NCBI GenBank assembly: GCA_015068705.1
Contig: SVJZ01000008.1
Span: 1 to 64,000, forward strand
Origin: Oscillospiraceae bacterium
GTDB lineage: Bacteria > Bacillota > Clostridia > UMGS1810
Direction: 5' to 3'
DNA length: 64,000 nucleotides
Program-made: the position numbers and the translations under genes
The notes under the pieces: model-generated
The model's input: the letters and a program-made list of their open reading frames with translations, nothing else
What the model was told of the DNA's origin: nothing
Databases searched by the model: none
Part shown: positions 27,839 to 36,197 of the stretch, piece by piece
Numbering within the stretch: position 1 is the stretch's first letter
How the letters are laid out: every line of letters begins with the position of its first letter

Positions 27839-27875
27839 AAAAGGCAGAAACGAAAATTTTCGTTTCTGCCTTTTT
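27839..27875 (+). terminator. Terminator of the redox operon
   Basis: An 18-bp perfect inverted repeat, AAAAGGCAGAAACGAAAA and its complement, ending in a T run, 17 bases after the isomerase stop. Confidence 0.92.
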
Positions 27876-27955
27876 GTATGGAATGTGTGCCAACACCAGA
27901 GAGGACAATTTTTGTACTTCCATAAACAGCAAAGTGCACTTGTATAGGTGCAAAC

Positions 27956-27980
27956 TTATTATAACTTAAATTTATAATAA
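27956..27980. promoter_or_regulatory. Palindrome upstream of the first XRE repressor
   Basis: TTATTATAA and TTATAATAA are 9-bp arms around CTTAAAT, 44 bp before the XRE gene: a candidate autoregulatory operator. Confidence 0.45.
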
Positions 27981-28023
27981 AGTCAAGAACTTTGTTCTAA
28001 AATAAGTGCAAAGGGTTGATTTT

Positions 28024-28257
28024 ATGAATCAGGAAATAGAAAAAGAGATCGGAAATAATATTAGAAAAATCAGGGAAATAGCAGGGATGACACAAGAAAT
28101 GCTTTCTGCAAAATTGCAGTTACAAGGTTGTGATATCACGCGAAGTGCGATTGCCAAAATAGAGGTGGGGCAAAGGCATTTGTATCCGGATGAAATTCTC
28201 CTGATAAAAGAAATATTAAATACAGATTTTGATTCCATATTTTACGGAGTAAAGTAA
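28024..28257 (+). CDS. Small XRE-family HTH regulator
   Basis: A 77-residue protein that is almost only a helix-turn-helix: IGNNIRKIREIAGMTQEMLSAKLQLQG and ITRSAIAKIEVGQRHLYPDEILLIKEIL. It has no sensor domain. ATG 28024 follows AAAGGG; an upstream in-frame ATG has no ribosome site. It sits alone, with a palindrome upstream and a 13-bp inverted repeat after its stop. It could be an orphan phage- or toxin-antitoxin-type repressor, although no partner gene is present. Confidence 0.85.
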   Translation: MNQEIEKEIGNNIRKIREIAGMTQEMLSAKLQLQGCDITRSAIAKIEVGQRHLYPDEILLIKEILNTDFDSIFYGVK

Positions 28258-28264
28258 TAGGATT

Positions 28265-28299
28265 AATCATAACTACCGGTTAAGCAGGTAGTTATGATT
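28265..28299. repeat. 13-bp perfect inverted repeat after the first XRE gene
   Basis: AATCATAACTACC pairs with GGTAGTTATGATT around nine bases. There is no T run, so it may be a weak terminator or an operator. Confidence 0.6.
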
Positions 28300-28333
28300 G
28301 GGGAAAATTCGTGTCACATGGAAAGTACACTAA

Positions 28334-28345
28334 CTAATATATTAG
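28334..28345. promoter_or_regulatory. Operator candidate of the second XRE repressor
   Basis: CTAATATATTAG is a perfect 12-bp palindrome. Related TTAGTAT copies follow at 28371-28378 and just before the start codon. Confidence 0.45.
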
Positions 28346-28435
28346 TATAATTATATTGTATATGTAAAACATTAGTATGTCAAGAGGGGTTTAGTAATTT
28401 GATAGTATAATGAAACAAAAAAGGATGTTTTTAGT

Positions 28436-28726
28436 ATGGATATTAAAAAAAACAGGTTGCGTGATTTGCGAGAAGATCTGGATTTGCGGCAGATTGATGT
28501 GGCAAACGCAACGGGTATTGATCAAAAAACACTATCGAATTACGAAACAGGGAAAACCAATCCGGACAGTTATTCTATCATCAAATTAGCAGAATTTTTT
28601 GGGGTAACGACAGATTATTTGCTTGGATATGCAAATGTGAATATCAAAACCAATAAGGATATTTTGGATATACTGGATAATATTGATAAAGAAATCAAGC
28701 AGATACGGCGGCTTTATAAAAAATAA
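28436..28726 (+). CDS. XRE-family HTH regulator
   Basis: A 96-residue Cro/CI-type protein: LRDLREDLDLRQIDVANATGIDQKTLSNYETGKTNPDSYSIIKLAEFFGVTTDYLLG is a textbook helix-turn-helix with the YETG recognition end. A 30-residue Lys-rich helical tail probably dimerises. AAGGATG precedes the ATG. Palindromes upstream suggest self-control. It is convergent with the membrane-protein gene and has no obvious partner. Confidence 0.9.
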   Translation: MDIKKNRLRDLREDLDLRQIDVANATGIDQKTLSNYETGKTNPDSYSIIKLAEFFGVTTDYLLGYANVNIKTNKDILDILDNIDKEIKQIRRLYKK

Positions 28727-28760
28727 GGCGAAGATGGGAAAATGATTGCTTTTACAACAA

Positions 28761-28797
28761 AGAAAGGGCACAGTGAAATTCACTGTGCCCTCTTTAT
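28761..28797. terminator. Bidirectional terminator
   Basis: AAAGGGCACAGTGAA pairs with TTCACTGTGCCCTCTTT between the convergent XRE and membrane-protein genes. Confidence 0.88.
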
Positions 28798-28801
28798 ATT
28801 C

Positions 28802-29686
28802 TCATTCATATCTTCCTGATGCCATATGGTTTTTGACCACTACCCGTTTGAAGGTGGCATCATAGCAAATCCAGTCGGGCATGATGAGGGATTTATCCTC
28901 TTTGTATGCAGCATCCGACTCTGCCTGGGTTTCCACAGAGGTGATGATTTCCGAAATATCCCCGTATTTTTGTAGCTGGGTATAGGTGGGGTGACGGAGC
29001 GGATTGATGTAATACACCGCAACACGGATTGCCAGAAACAGTGTGATTGCAAGCAGAATGCCGATAATCCACGGATCGGAATTTTCGGTATTCATCTCGA
29101 TGCCCCGGGTGTCGAGCATATATTCGCTCACGGTAAGGGTTTCTCCCTCGGGTACGGTGGCAGAGAGGTCTGCACGCACCACCTTATCCGGTTTTACAAA
29201 AATGCCGGTTACCATATCCCCTGCGGCAAGCGTGCGGTTTGCCTGCGCCATGACCGGCACCTGTTTGCCGCCGATATCGGCAAGGTAGAGCCGCATGATG
29301 GTTACCAGTTCGGTTTCGCCGGTTTGGGGGTTTTCATACTCGGCATCGTAATGGATGTCGGTGGGGGTGATGTTATCTAATTGCAAGGTAAACCGGTATT
29401 GATCCCCCTTGGTATAGCTGGTATCCATATAGGCATAGCTACTGATGGAGCGGTCTTCCCGTTTTTTCATTTTAATTGGCTTGGAAAAGGTTTCGGTTTG
29501 GGTGCTGGCAGCAAAATGCGGCTCGTCAAACGGATAGGGCCCGTGGAACTTTCCTTTCAGGGTAACCATGTGTACTGCGGTGTACCACACAGTGATTGCC
29601 GCAAGCACCAGACAGATGGCAAGCAGTTTGCGCCGTCCCCGACGTACCCCTCGATAGAGGATACCGGATTTATTTACCTGTATCAT
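28802..29686 (-). CDS. Two-pass membrane protein of unknown function
   Basis: A 294-residue protein with a basic N-terminus, a membrane helix at about residues 20-40 (LLAICLVLAAITVWYTAVHM), a beta-rich external domain (about 60-200) and a second helix at about 207-226, then a 70-residue cytoplasmic tail. I do not recognise a named family. The start overlaps the rsmI stop by four bases (ATGA), so it is co-translated with an rRNA methyltransferase, but nothing in it suggests an RNA role. A strong terminator follows. Confidence 0.75.
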   Translation of the reverse strand: MIQVNKSGILYRGVRRGRRKLLAICLVLAAITVWYTAVHMVTLKGKFHGPYPFDEPHFAASTQTETFSKPIKMKKREDRSISSYAYMDTSYTKGDQYRFTLQLDNITPTDIHYDAEYENPQTGETELVTIMRLYLADIGGKQVPVMAQANRTLAAGDMVTGIFVKPDKVVRADLSATVPEGETLTVSEYMLDTRGIEMNTENSDPWIIGILLAITLFLAIRVAVYYINPLRHPTYTQLQKYGDISEIITSVETQAESDAAYKEDKSLIMPDWICYDATFKRVVVKNHMASGRYE

Positions 29687-30537
29687 TGCTCTCCCTCCCT
29701 GACGTAGATATTATAAATTTCCCGTTTGGAAACGCCGCGCAGTCGTGCCGTTTCTTTCAGGGCGTCCTTTTTGTCCATTCCTTGTGCAATGAGTGCATCT
29801 ACCTGCTCGGCAACCGGAATGAGGGACAGGTCTGCCGCTTGTTTTGCCTGCAACGCAGCGGCATCCGCCCCCTCGACTACCAATACATATTCACCCTTGG
29901 GGGAATGCGATTCATAGTGAGAAATGGCACCGGATATGGTGGTGCGCAAAATTTCTTCGTGCAATTTGGTAAGCTCTCTTGCAAGGCAAATCCTGCGGTC
30001 GCCCAGGCAATCGAGCAGGTCCTGAAGAGTGCGGGCAAGCTTGTGGGGAGCCTCATAAAAAATGAGGGTGTGTGGCAGGGTGCGCAGGGGTTGCAATTGC
30101 TCGGCGCGTGCCTTTTTGCCCACCGGCAAAAATCCCTCAAACAAAAACTGACGGGTGGGAAGTCCCGACACGATGAGTGCCGACACAAAAGCCGCCGCAC
30201 CGGGTATGGAAACGGTGGGAATGTCATTTTGAATACACAGGGCAACCAGATCCTCGCCCGGGTCGGAGATGGCAGGTGTACCGGCATCGGTGACCAGTGC
30301 AATATTTTTGCCGCTTAGCAGTTCGGCGAGCAGATATTGCCCTTTTTCCGACTTGTTGTGCTCAAAATAACTGGTGAGCGGTTTGGAGATACCAAAGTGA
30401 TTGAGCAGTTTTAGGGAATGACGGGTATCTTCGCAGGCAATCAGGTCAACGGTATGCAAAATTTCCAGCGCGCGCGCCGACAAATCCCCCAGATTGCCGA
30501 TGGGAGTGGCAACCAGATACAGTGTGCCGCAATTCAT
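29683..30537 (-). CDS. rsmI: 16S rRNA (cytidine-1402-2'-O)-methyltransferase
   Basis: A 284-residue SAM enzyme of the tetrapyrrole-methylase fold. The hallmark GTLYLVATPIGNLGDLSARALE opens the protein, then CEDTRHSLKLL, LVTDAGTPAISDPGEDLV, PGAAAFVSALIVSGLP and FYEAPHKLARTL. A C-terminal helical part (ALKETARLRGVSKREIYNIYV) binds rRNA. It follows the trmN6-like gene by three bases and is coupled to the unknown membrane protein after it. Confidence 0.96.
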   Translation of the reverse strand: MNCGTLYLVATPIGNLGDLSARALEILHTVDLIACEDTRHSLKLLNHFGISKPLTSYFEHNKSEKGQYLLAELLSGKNIALVTDAGTPAISDPGEDLVALCIQNDIPTVSIPGAAAFVSALIVSGLPTRQFLFEGFLPVGKKARAEQLQPLRTLPHTLIFYEAPHKLARTLQDLLDCLGDRRICLARELTKLHEEILRTTISGAISHYESHSPKGEYVLVVEGADAAALQAKQAADLSLIPVAEQVDALIAQGMDKKDALKETARLRGVSKREIYNIYVREGEQ

Positions 30538-30540
30538 TTG

Positions 30541-31224
30541 TCATTCCTCCTTTTGCAGTGAATTTAAGTAGAGTGGGTCTTGTATGACCATGGATGGTTT
30601 TCCGCCCACCGTGCCGCTCACCAGAAACAGATTGGGGGCTTTGCCGGGGGTAGGATGGAGAAAACGGAGTTGTTTTGGCTCGATGCCTGCCTCGCGCATG
30701 GCGCAGAGCACATCGCACAGACGGTCGCACCGATGCACCAGATAAAGCCGTCCGCCATAGCGCAACAGGTATCCTGCCGCCTGGGTTACATGGGTGATGG
30801 TGGCACAAAGCTCATGGCGTGAGATTGCCTTTTCATCGGTGGGGTTGAGCCGTCCACTACCTACCGGCATGTAAGGGGGATTGCATACCACCACATCTGC
30901 CCCGGCGTGGGGCAACAGGGAACGAATCTCGCGGATGTCACCCTGCAGGCAGGTTACCCGATCCTGCATATGATTTTGGGCAATATTTTTTTCTGCCAGT
31001 GCATGGGAACGCTCCAGCAATTCCACCCCGGTCACCTGCACGGTGGGGGATTTTGCCGCCATCAAAAGGGTGAGCGCGCCGTTTCCGGCACACAAATCTA
31101 CAATTCGTTCCCCCGAATGTACCGAGGCGAAATTTGCCAGTGCGACCGTGTCGGTGCCGTAGCAGAACAAATCGGTGTCCTGCGTGAGGGGCATTCCTTC
31201 TTTTAACCAGTCTGTTCTTTCCAT
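30541..31224 (-). CDS. tRNA1(Val) A37 N6-methyltransferase-like protein
   Basis: A 227-residue class I SAM methyltransferase of the YfiC/TrmN6 (YabB) group. The SAM site is VDLCAGNGALTLLMA, the acidic second strand VTGVELL, and the N6-adenine catalytic motif is NPPYMPVGSG. The order YabB-like gene then rsmI matches Bacillus yabB-yabC-rsmI neighbourhoods. Target specificity (tRNA A37 or another adenine) is inferred from the family. Confidence 0.9.
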   Translation of the reverse strand: MERTDWLKEGMPLTQDTDLFCYGTDTVALANFASVHSGERIVDLCAGNGALTLLMAAKSPTVQVTGVELLERSHALAEKNIAQNHMQDRVTCLQGDIREIRSLLPHAGADVVVCNPPYMPVGSGRLNPTDEKAISRHELCATITHVTQAAGYLLRYGGRLYLVHRCDRLCDVLCAMREAGIEPKQLRFLHPTPGKAPNLFLVSGTVGGKPSMVIQDPLYLNSLQKEE

Positions 31225-31245
31225 GTATCATTCCACCTATATACG

Positions 31246-31274
31246 AATGCCCCGGTAATCAAAACCGGGGCATT
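31246..31274 (-). terminator. Hairpin after the ferredoxin gene
   Basis: AATGCCCCGGT pairs with ACCGGGGCATT. It lies between the ferredoxin stop and the methyltransferase start. The T run is poor, so some read-through is likely. Confidence 0.6.
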
Positions 31275-31291
31275 GAGTGATTTGTTTTCGA

Positions 31292-31462
31292 TTATTGCGC
31301 GTTGGGAGCAGCAACCGGACATACACCTGCGCAAGCACCGCACTCGATGCACTCATTCTCATCGATTACGAACTTACCGTCGCCTGCACTGATGCAGGAT
31401 ACGGGACACTCGCCCTCGCAAGCACCGCAGCTGATGCAATCGTCATTGATAACATATGCCAT
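31292..31462 (-). CDS. 2[4Fe-4S] ferredoxin
   Basis: A 56-residue clostridial-type ferredoxin with two cluster motifs, CISCGACEGECPVSC and CIECGACAGVCPVAAP. The second ends CP without the usual extra residues but keeps all cluster cysteines. It is the low-potential electron carrier of fermentative anaerobes. ATG 31462 follows AAGGAGG; the longer frame is unsupported. Confidence 0.96.
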   Translation of the reverse strand: MAYVINDDCISCGACEGECPVSCISAGDGKFVIDENECIECGACAGVCPVAAPNAQ

Positions 31463-31534
31463 GAATAACACCTCCTTCAAAACAGGGCAAACGCCCATGG
31501 CTTGAACCTACCCACGGTATGTGGGCAATTAAAA

Positions 31535-31552
31535 CCCGAAAAATCGGGACTT
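31535..31552 (-). terminator. Possible weak terminator of darA-holB-ricT
   Basis: On the minus strand CCCGATTTTTCGGG is followed by TTTTAATT about 90 bases after the ricT stop. The stem is only five pairs. Confidence 0.4.
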
Positions 31553-31638
31553 AATCAAGAAACGTATTTATTATAAAGGAAAAATCCCAAAAAAGCAAGT
31601 GTTTTTGTGTGAATTTTGTGACCGAGATGTAAACAAAC

Positions 31639-32508
31639 TCAATCTTCCAGCTTTTTCAGCTCTTCCATCTCCTGCGGATTGGGGTCACGCTTGGTGGCGC
31701 GCTTTAAGATTTCAATTTCGCTGGTTTTGAAATCGGACGCCGCTTTTTCGCCGTTTACATCAATGGCAACCGTTACAATCCCTTTTAAAAGATTGACTTT
31801 GGTGACATTGCCCTTACCCTCGGGGGTTTTGACCAGAGAACCCACATTGGGGGTTTCTTTGAGCAGTGCCTCGTAGGCATCCTGCTCGTTTTTCAGGCAA
31901 CACATCAGTCTTCCGCAGGTGCCCGAAATTTTGGTGGGGTTTAAGGACAAGCTCTGCTCTTTTGCCATCTTGATGGAAACGGGTTGAAATTCGCTCAAAT
32001 AGCTATTGCAGCAAAGAGGTCTGCCGCACACGCCCAGACCGCCCAGCATTTTTGCCTCGTCGCGCACGCCAATCTGGCGCAGCTCGATGCGGGTTTTGAA
32101 TACCCCTGCCAGGTCACGCACCAACTCGCGGAAATCCACTCTGCCGTCGGCGGTGAAATAAAAGAGAATTTTGTTATGGTCAAAGGTGTATTCCACATCT
32201 ACCAGTTTCATTTCCAGTCCGTGCTCACGGATTTTTTCCTGGCACACGCGAAATGCCTCTTTTTCCTTTTCGCGATTTTGCTCCACCTTTTCGCAATCCC
32301 GTTCGGTTGCGGGGCGGATTACCTTTTTGAGGGGCTGAACCACGGCACTGTCGTCCACCGCTTTGCGGGGCATGACAATGGTGCCGAATTCCACACCTCG
32401 TGAGGTTTCCACAATGACATTATCATCACGCTCGGGCGACAGGTCACCCGGGTCGAAATAATAGACCTTACCCATTTTTTTAAAACGTACTCCAACTACA
32501 TCAACCAT
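31639..32508 (-). CDS. ricT: PSP1/RicT (YaaT)-type regulatory protein
   Basis: A 289-residue PSP1-domain protein. MVDVVGVRFKKMGKVYYFDPG opens it; the conserved core has VEYTFDHNKILFYFTADGRVDFRELVRDLA and the cysteine-rich KMLGGLGVCGRPLCC and GTCGRLMCCL that can bind an iron-sulfur cluster. In Bacillus, RicT with RicA and RicF guides RNase Y and aids sporulation. ATG 32508 follows GGAGGATATCA and overlaps the holB end by eight bases. The darA-holB-ricT order is that of Bacillus yaaQ-holB-yaaT. Confidence 0.94.
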   Translation of the reverse strand: MVDVVGVRFKKMGKVYYFDPGDLSPERDDNVIVETSRGVEFGTIVMPRKAVDDSAVVQPLKKVIRPATERDCEKVEQNREKEKEAFRVCQEKIREHGLEMKLVDVEYTFDHNKILFYFTADGRVDFRELVRDLAGVFKTRIELRQIGVRDEAKMLGGLGVCGRPLCCNSYLSEFQPVSIKMAKEQSLSLNPTKISGTCGRLMCCLKNEQDAYEALLKETPNVGSLVKTPEGKGNVTKVNLLKGIVTVAIDVNGEKAASDFKTSEIEILKRATKRDPNPQEMEELKKLED

Positions 32509-33457
32509 TGATATCCTCCCGACACTGTAAAAGCATGGCTTGTACGGCAATGGTATAGTTTCCGTACTTGCCCAGCTCTTTTTGTGCATTTAATACGGTT
32601 TGTATCAGCTTAATACATGCCTTGCGGCTTATTTTTTGCGATAATGCGGTCAGCTTGTCGGTGCTGTCGCCATTGACGCAAAGAGAAAAAAGTCCCTCTT
32701 TGGTGAGCAACAGATCACGCATGAGCAGGGCAAACAAGGAAAAAACAGTATCCCGTTCTTCTTTGTGTGCCTCGAAAAAATCGCATACAGAATATACGTC
32801 AAACGCATCATCCGAAAAAAGTGCCTCTGCCGCGCGGAACAGTTCGTTGCGAAGGGCATGAAAATGCTCGTCCGACGCAAGGTTTTGGGCTATCCCCGGA
32901 TTTCCCCTGCTGAAAAAGAGAGCGGTTTCATCTGCATCCGGCACGATTTTGCGCAAATCTTCGGCGTTTCTCGGCGGAATGCGCAACAAAAACGACCGCG
33001 AACGAATGGTGGGCAGGAGAGCACCGGCATTTTCGCTGAGCAGCAAAAATACCGCATAGGCAGGCGGCTCCTCAATTACCTTGAGCAGTGCATTTTGCGC
33101 CGCGGGGTTGAGCAGGTGGGCGTCTTCTATGACAAACACCCGTCTGTTTCCCGAAAAGGGGCGCACATACACCTCTTTGATGAGGGCGCGCACCTGATCC
33201 ACCGTGATGACCGATTTATCTGCAAGCCCAATGCGGGTGAAATCGGGGTTTGCCCCGCTGGCAAGCATGTTGCAGGCGGGGCAGTGACCGCAAGCATCGT
33301 GTGTGTCGCACAAGAGCAATGCCGCTGCATAATTTGCCAGCGTGCGCTTGCCTGCACCCCGTTCTCCCTCAATGAGATAGGCGTGGTGCACTCTGTCTGT
33401 TTGTGCCGCCCTGCTAAACAATCCGGTCAGGCGGTCAAGTCCTGTGGGTGCAAGCAT
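32501..33457 (-). CDS. holB: DNA polymerase III delta-prime subunit
   Basis: A 318-residue clamp-loader subunit. A degenerate Walker A (GERGAGKRTLA), a zinc module (CDTHDACGHCPAC), sensor-type VFVIEDAHLLNPAAQNALLKVIEEP and an arginine finger region TIRSRSF are visible. Delta-prime is normally a weak or inactive ATPase, in line with the altered P-loop. The start overlaps the darA stop (TGATG). It is coupled with ricT downstream. Confidence 0.94.
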   Translation of the reverse strand: MLAPTGLDRLTGLFSRAAQTDRVHHAYLIEGERGAGKRTLANYAAALLLCDTHDACGHCPACNMLASGANPDFTRIGLADKSVITVDQVRALIKEVYVRPFSGNRRVFVIEDAHLLNPAAQNALLKVIEEPPAYAVFLLLSENAGALLPTIRSRSFLLRIPPRNAEDLRKIVPDADETALFFSRGNPGIAQNLASDEHFHALRNELFRAAEALFSDDAFDVYSVCDFFEAHKEERDTVFSLFALLMRDLLLTKEGLFSLCVNGDSTDKLTALSQKISRKACIKLIQTVLNAQKELGKYGNYTIAVQAMLLQCREDING

Positions 33458-33783
33458 CAGACCTTCTCGAATCGTTCCACATCCACCACAAAGATGGTAG
33501 CACCGCCGATTTCCACCTCAATGGGGTAAGGGGTGAAGGCGCTGGTTGCACCAATGGGCATGGGCGATGTGGTAATCTGCTTACGCCGACAGCTTTTTTC
33601 GCTGATAATTTTAATCACTTCGTCCACCTTATCCTCGTCAGTTCCGATGAGCAGGGTCATGTTTCCTGCACGCAGAAAACCGCCGGTGGTGGCAAGCTTG
33701 GTTACCGAAAAACCCGACTTGTTCAATGCGGACAAAACCTTATTGCCGTCTTCATCATTGACAATTGCAAGAACTAATTTCAT
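33457..33783 (-). CDS. darA: PII-like cyclic-di-AMP receptor DarA/YaaQ
   Basis: A 108-residue PII-like trimer protein. MKLVLAIVNDEDG, LNKSGFSVTKLATTGGFLRAGNMTLLIGTDEDKVDEVI and GGATIFVVDVERFEKV match the DarA/PstA family, which binds c-di-AMP. Its output is not settled in any species. GAGGAGG precedes the ATG at 33783. It is the first gene of darA-holB-ricT and diverges from the M14 peptidase. Confidence 0.94.
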   Translation of the reverse strand: MKLVLAIVNDEDGNKVLSALNKSGFSVTKLATTGGFLRAGNMTLLIGTDEDKVDEVIKIISEKSCRRKQITTSPMPIGATSAFTPYPIEVEIGGATIFVVDVERFEKV

Positions 33784-33882
33784 AGGAAAAGCCTCCTCGT
33801 TTTGGATTTGGTGCACTGATACACTAACATTATATACCCAAATGCCGAAAAATGCAAGCACATCTTTCGGGGTGTAAAAGTT

Positions 33883-33911
33883 TTGACATTTTCTGTTACC
33901 TATTATATAAT
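33883..33911 (+). promoter_or_regulatory. Consensus promoter of the M14 peptidase gene
   Basis: TTGACA, 17 bases, TATAAT: a perfect sigma-A promoter. The transcript would start near 33918 and carry a hairpin that masks the SD. Confidence 0.85.
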
Positions 33912-33930
33912 GGAAGTGATGAAACACCCT

Positions 33931-33960
33931 CCTCCTTTCATATGATATAGGAAAAGGAGG
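33931..33960 (+). promoter_or_regulatory. SD-masking hairpin in the M14 peptidase leader
   Basis: CCTCCTTT at 33931-33938 pairs with AAAGGAGG at 33953-33960, the ribosome site of the peptidase. The loop has 14 bases. Confidence 0.6.
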
Positions 33961-33968
33961 TTTTGGTG

Positions 33969-34841
33969 ATGGATTATAACAATTTTGATTACCGCAAGCT
34001 GGAGCAGGCATTGGTGTCATTTCCAAACGTTCGGTCTGCCGGAACAAGCACCCTTGACCGGGAATTGTACTATTTCACGGTGGGCAGAGGGGATAAGAAA
34101 GTTTTTCTAAATGGCGCACACCATGCGTTGGAATGGATTACCGCACCGCTTCTGGTGGAGTTTGCAAATGCGTTTAACAGCGCACTGTCCGGCGGAGGCG
34201 ATTTGTACGGCTATGATGTGGGCGAAATCGCCCGAAAGGTTACTTATTACATTATGCCCATGGTCAACCCCGACGGGGTGGATATTGTGCTAAACGGCAT
34301 CACCCCCGAAAATCCGTATTATACTGACATTACCGAACAGGTGGGTGATCAGGAGATTTCGGCGGTGTGGCAGGCAAACATCCGGGGAGTTGATCTGAAT
34401 CACAATTACGATGCGCTCTTTGAGGCAGGAAAGCGCGCTGCCGAAAATGCAGGGATTGTGGGGCCTGGTCCTACCCGTTGGCCCGGCGAGGAGCCGTTTT
34501 CCGAGTTTGAAACCCGTGCGGTGCGCTCTCTGGTACTGGATGAGGAATTTGATGCCGCAGTGGCGTTTCATTCGCAGGGCGAGGTGATTTACTGGGAGTT
34601 TAATGGAAAGGGTTTTCCGGAAATCGCCCGTTCGCTCGCAAGGGTGAGCGGATATGCACTTGACACGGCGGCAGGCATCAGCTCCTATTCGGGGTTCAAG
34701 GACTGGTATCTGGAAAAATTTGACCTGCCTGCATTTACGGTGGAGGTGGGGCGAGGAACCAACCCCATCCCGTTTGAGCAGTTTGAAAGTCTGAAGGAAC
34801 CGAATTTCAAACTGATACTGGAACTGGCGGAGCAGATTTGA
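33969..34841 (+). CDS. M14 zinc carboxypeptidase, gamma-D-glutamyl-diamino acid endopeptidase-like
   Basis: A 290-residue M14 peptidase. Zinc ligands are in GAHHALEW (H-x-x-E) and AVAFHSQGEVIYW, the substrate-binding segment GVDLNHNYDALF replaces the usual N-R-N, and the catalytic glutamate is in FTVEVGRGTNP. This pattern matches peptidases that cut the gamma-D-Glu-Dap bond of peptidoglycan peptides. No signal peptide is seen, so it may recycle muropeptides in the cell or act in the forespore. ATG 33969 lies behind AAAGGAGG, which is partly hidden in a hairpin. Confidence 0.88.
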   Translation: MDYNNFDYRKLEQALVSFPNVRSAGTSTLDRELYYFTVGRGDKKVFLNGAHHALEWITAPLLVEFANAFNSALSGGGDLYGYDVGEIARKVTYYIMPMVNPDGVDIVLNGITPENPYYTDITEQVGDQEISAVWQANIRGVDLNHNYDALFEAGKRAAENAGIVGPGPTRWPGEEPFSEFETRAVRSLVLDEEFDAAVAFHSQGEVIYWEFNGKGFPEIARSLARVSGYALDTAAGISSYSGFKDWYLEKFDLPAFTVEVGRGTNPIPFEQFESLKEPNFKLILELAEQI

Positions 34842-34867
34842 TGAGCAGGCTCCCTCTTATGGGAGAT

Positions 34868-34930
34868 CGTGTAGGGAATGACCTATGTGTCATTCCGCAA
34901 GCGGAACAGCACATAGGCTGTTCCCTATGG
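34868..34930. repeat. Dispersed intergenic repeat (GTAGGGAATGACC family)
   Basis: TGTAGGGAATGACCTATGTG and its partner TGTTCCCTATGG bracket a CCGCAAGCGG hairpin. A related copy lies at 42910-42947 and similar GTAGGG/CCCTAC elements at 36040-36155. Confidence 0.7.
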
Positions 34931-35011
34931 GGAGACCATGATGTATATATGTGTGGGGTTGATGGATGAGGCAGAATTGTTCTGCAATCCGCACATGAAA
35001 GGATGTTACTT

Positions 35012-35995
35012 ATGAAAAAAATCATGTTTGCCCTTGCGGCGGTGCTGGCGTTGGTTGGCACGGTGTTTGCGCTGGGCAATCGGGAATACCGCAGAACGGA
35101 TTTTCTGATGGATACGGTGGTCACAGTGCGTGCGCGTGGGTTTGGCGCAAGAGGGGCGGCAGATGCCGCCCTTGCCCGTGCCCGTGAGGTGGAGGCACAG
35201 TGCAGTGCATACCTGGACAACAGCCAGGTTTTCCGTTTAAATCAAACTGGCTCTGCTACGCTTACCGGGGACGCCCTTGCGGTGATGGAAATTGCCGCTG
35301 CAGTTTGGGACAAATCGGGCGGCGCGTTTGACCCGGCAGTGAAAGCATTGGTTGATTTGTGGGATGTGAATGGCGGAGGCAGAGTGCCCGACGCGATATC
35401 TGTCCGAGAGGCACTTTCCTGTTCGGGATGGGACAAGGTGGACTTTTCGCCCCAAACCGGGAAAATTACCCTTTTGCATGGTGCGGGGGTGGATTTGGGC
35501 GGTGTGGCAAAGGGCTATGCCGCGGATGTCGCCCGTGATGTGCTGGAGCAACGGGGCATCACAAGTGCGCTGATTGATTTCGGGGGAAACATCTATGCTC
35601 TCGGCAAAAACGGCACTTCGCCATGGCGCGTGGGGTTGCGTGACCCGGACGGCAACCAGGGTGACTATTTCGGTACGGTGGAGGTTTGCGACCGTGCGGT
35701 GGTTACCTCGGGCGCTTATGAACGTTTTTTTGAGCAAGACGGGCAAATCTATCATCATATTCTGGACCCCAAAACCGGAGCACCGGCAAAATCCGGGCTA
35801 AAAAGTGTGACGGTGATTGCGCCCTCGTCGGGTTTGGCTGATGCTCTGGCAACCGCAGTGTATGTGATGGGCGCTGATGCCGGATTGGAATTGATTGCCG
35901 GGTTGCCGGATGTGGAAGCGGTGCTCATGTGCGAGGACGGGTCTGTTGTTGCAACGGATGGGGCAAATTTTGTTGAAAATATTCCTGCCCGTTGA
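35012..35995 (+). CDS. FAD:protein FMN transferase (ApbE-like)
   Basis: A 327-residue exported flavin transferase, which attaches FMN to Thr/Ser of extracytoplasmic redox proteins. A hydrophobic N-terminus (residues 4-20) is followed by DFLMDTVVTVRARG, then GAFDPAVKALVDLW, the magnesium/FAD motif VDLGGVAKGYAADVARD, LIDFGGNIYALG and the late HHILDPKTGAPAKSGLKSVTVIA. It has no lipobox cysteine, so it is signal-anchored or released rather than a lipoprotein. ATG 35012 follows AAAGGA. No acceptor protein or Rnf/Nqr gene is in the window. Confidence 0.92.
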   Translation: MKKIMFALAAVLALVGTVFALGNREYRRTDFLMDTVVTVRARGFGARGAADAALARAREVEAQCSAYLDNSQVFRLNQTGSATLTGDALAVMEIAAAVWDKSGGAFDPAVKALVDLWDVNGGGRVPDAISVREALSCSGWDKVDFSPQTGKITLLHGAGVDLGGVAKGYAADVARDVLEQRGITSALIDFGGNIYALGKNGTSPWRVGLRDPDGNQGDYFGTVEVCDRAVVTSGAYERFFEQDGQIYHHILDPKTGAPAKSGLKSVTVIAPSSGLADALATAVYVMGADAGLELIAGLPDVEAVLMCEDGSVVATDGANFVENIPAR

Positions 35996-36039
35996 ATGAA
36001 TACCATTGTTGGATATGGGAGAGGGTCTTTGACAGACCG

Positions 36040-36155
36040 AAATGCGGAACGGCACGCAGGCCGTTCCCTACAGTATTTCAAAAATCGAATTGTAGGGGCT
36101 GGCGTCCTCGACAGCCTGAAACACGGCACGTCGTAAACGCCGTGCCCTACAATCA
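36040..36155. repeat. Composite intergenic repeat (GTAGGG/CCCTAC)
   Basis: GGAACGGCACGCAGGCCGTTCCCTAC is followed by TGTAGGGGCTGGCG and CACGGCACG with GCCGTGCCCTACA. Nested inverted repeats fill the gap between apbE and the amidohydrolase. GGGCTGGCGTCCTCGACA recurs in reverse at 42830-42850. Confidence 0.7.
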
Positions 36156-36197
36156 TCGTTTAAATTAGTGTATATATTATAAAGGAAGGGAAAAAAC

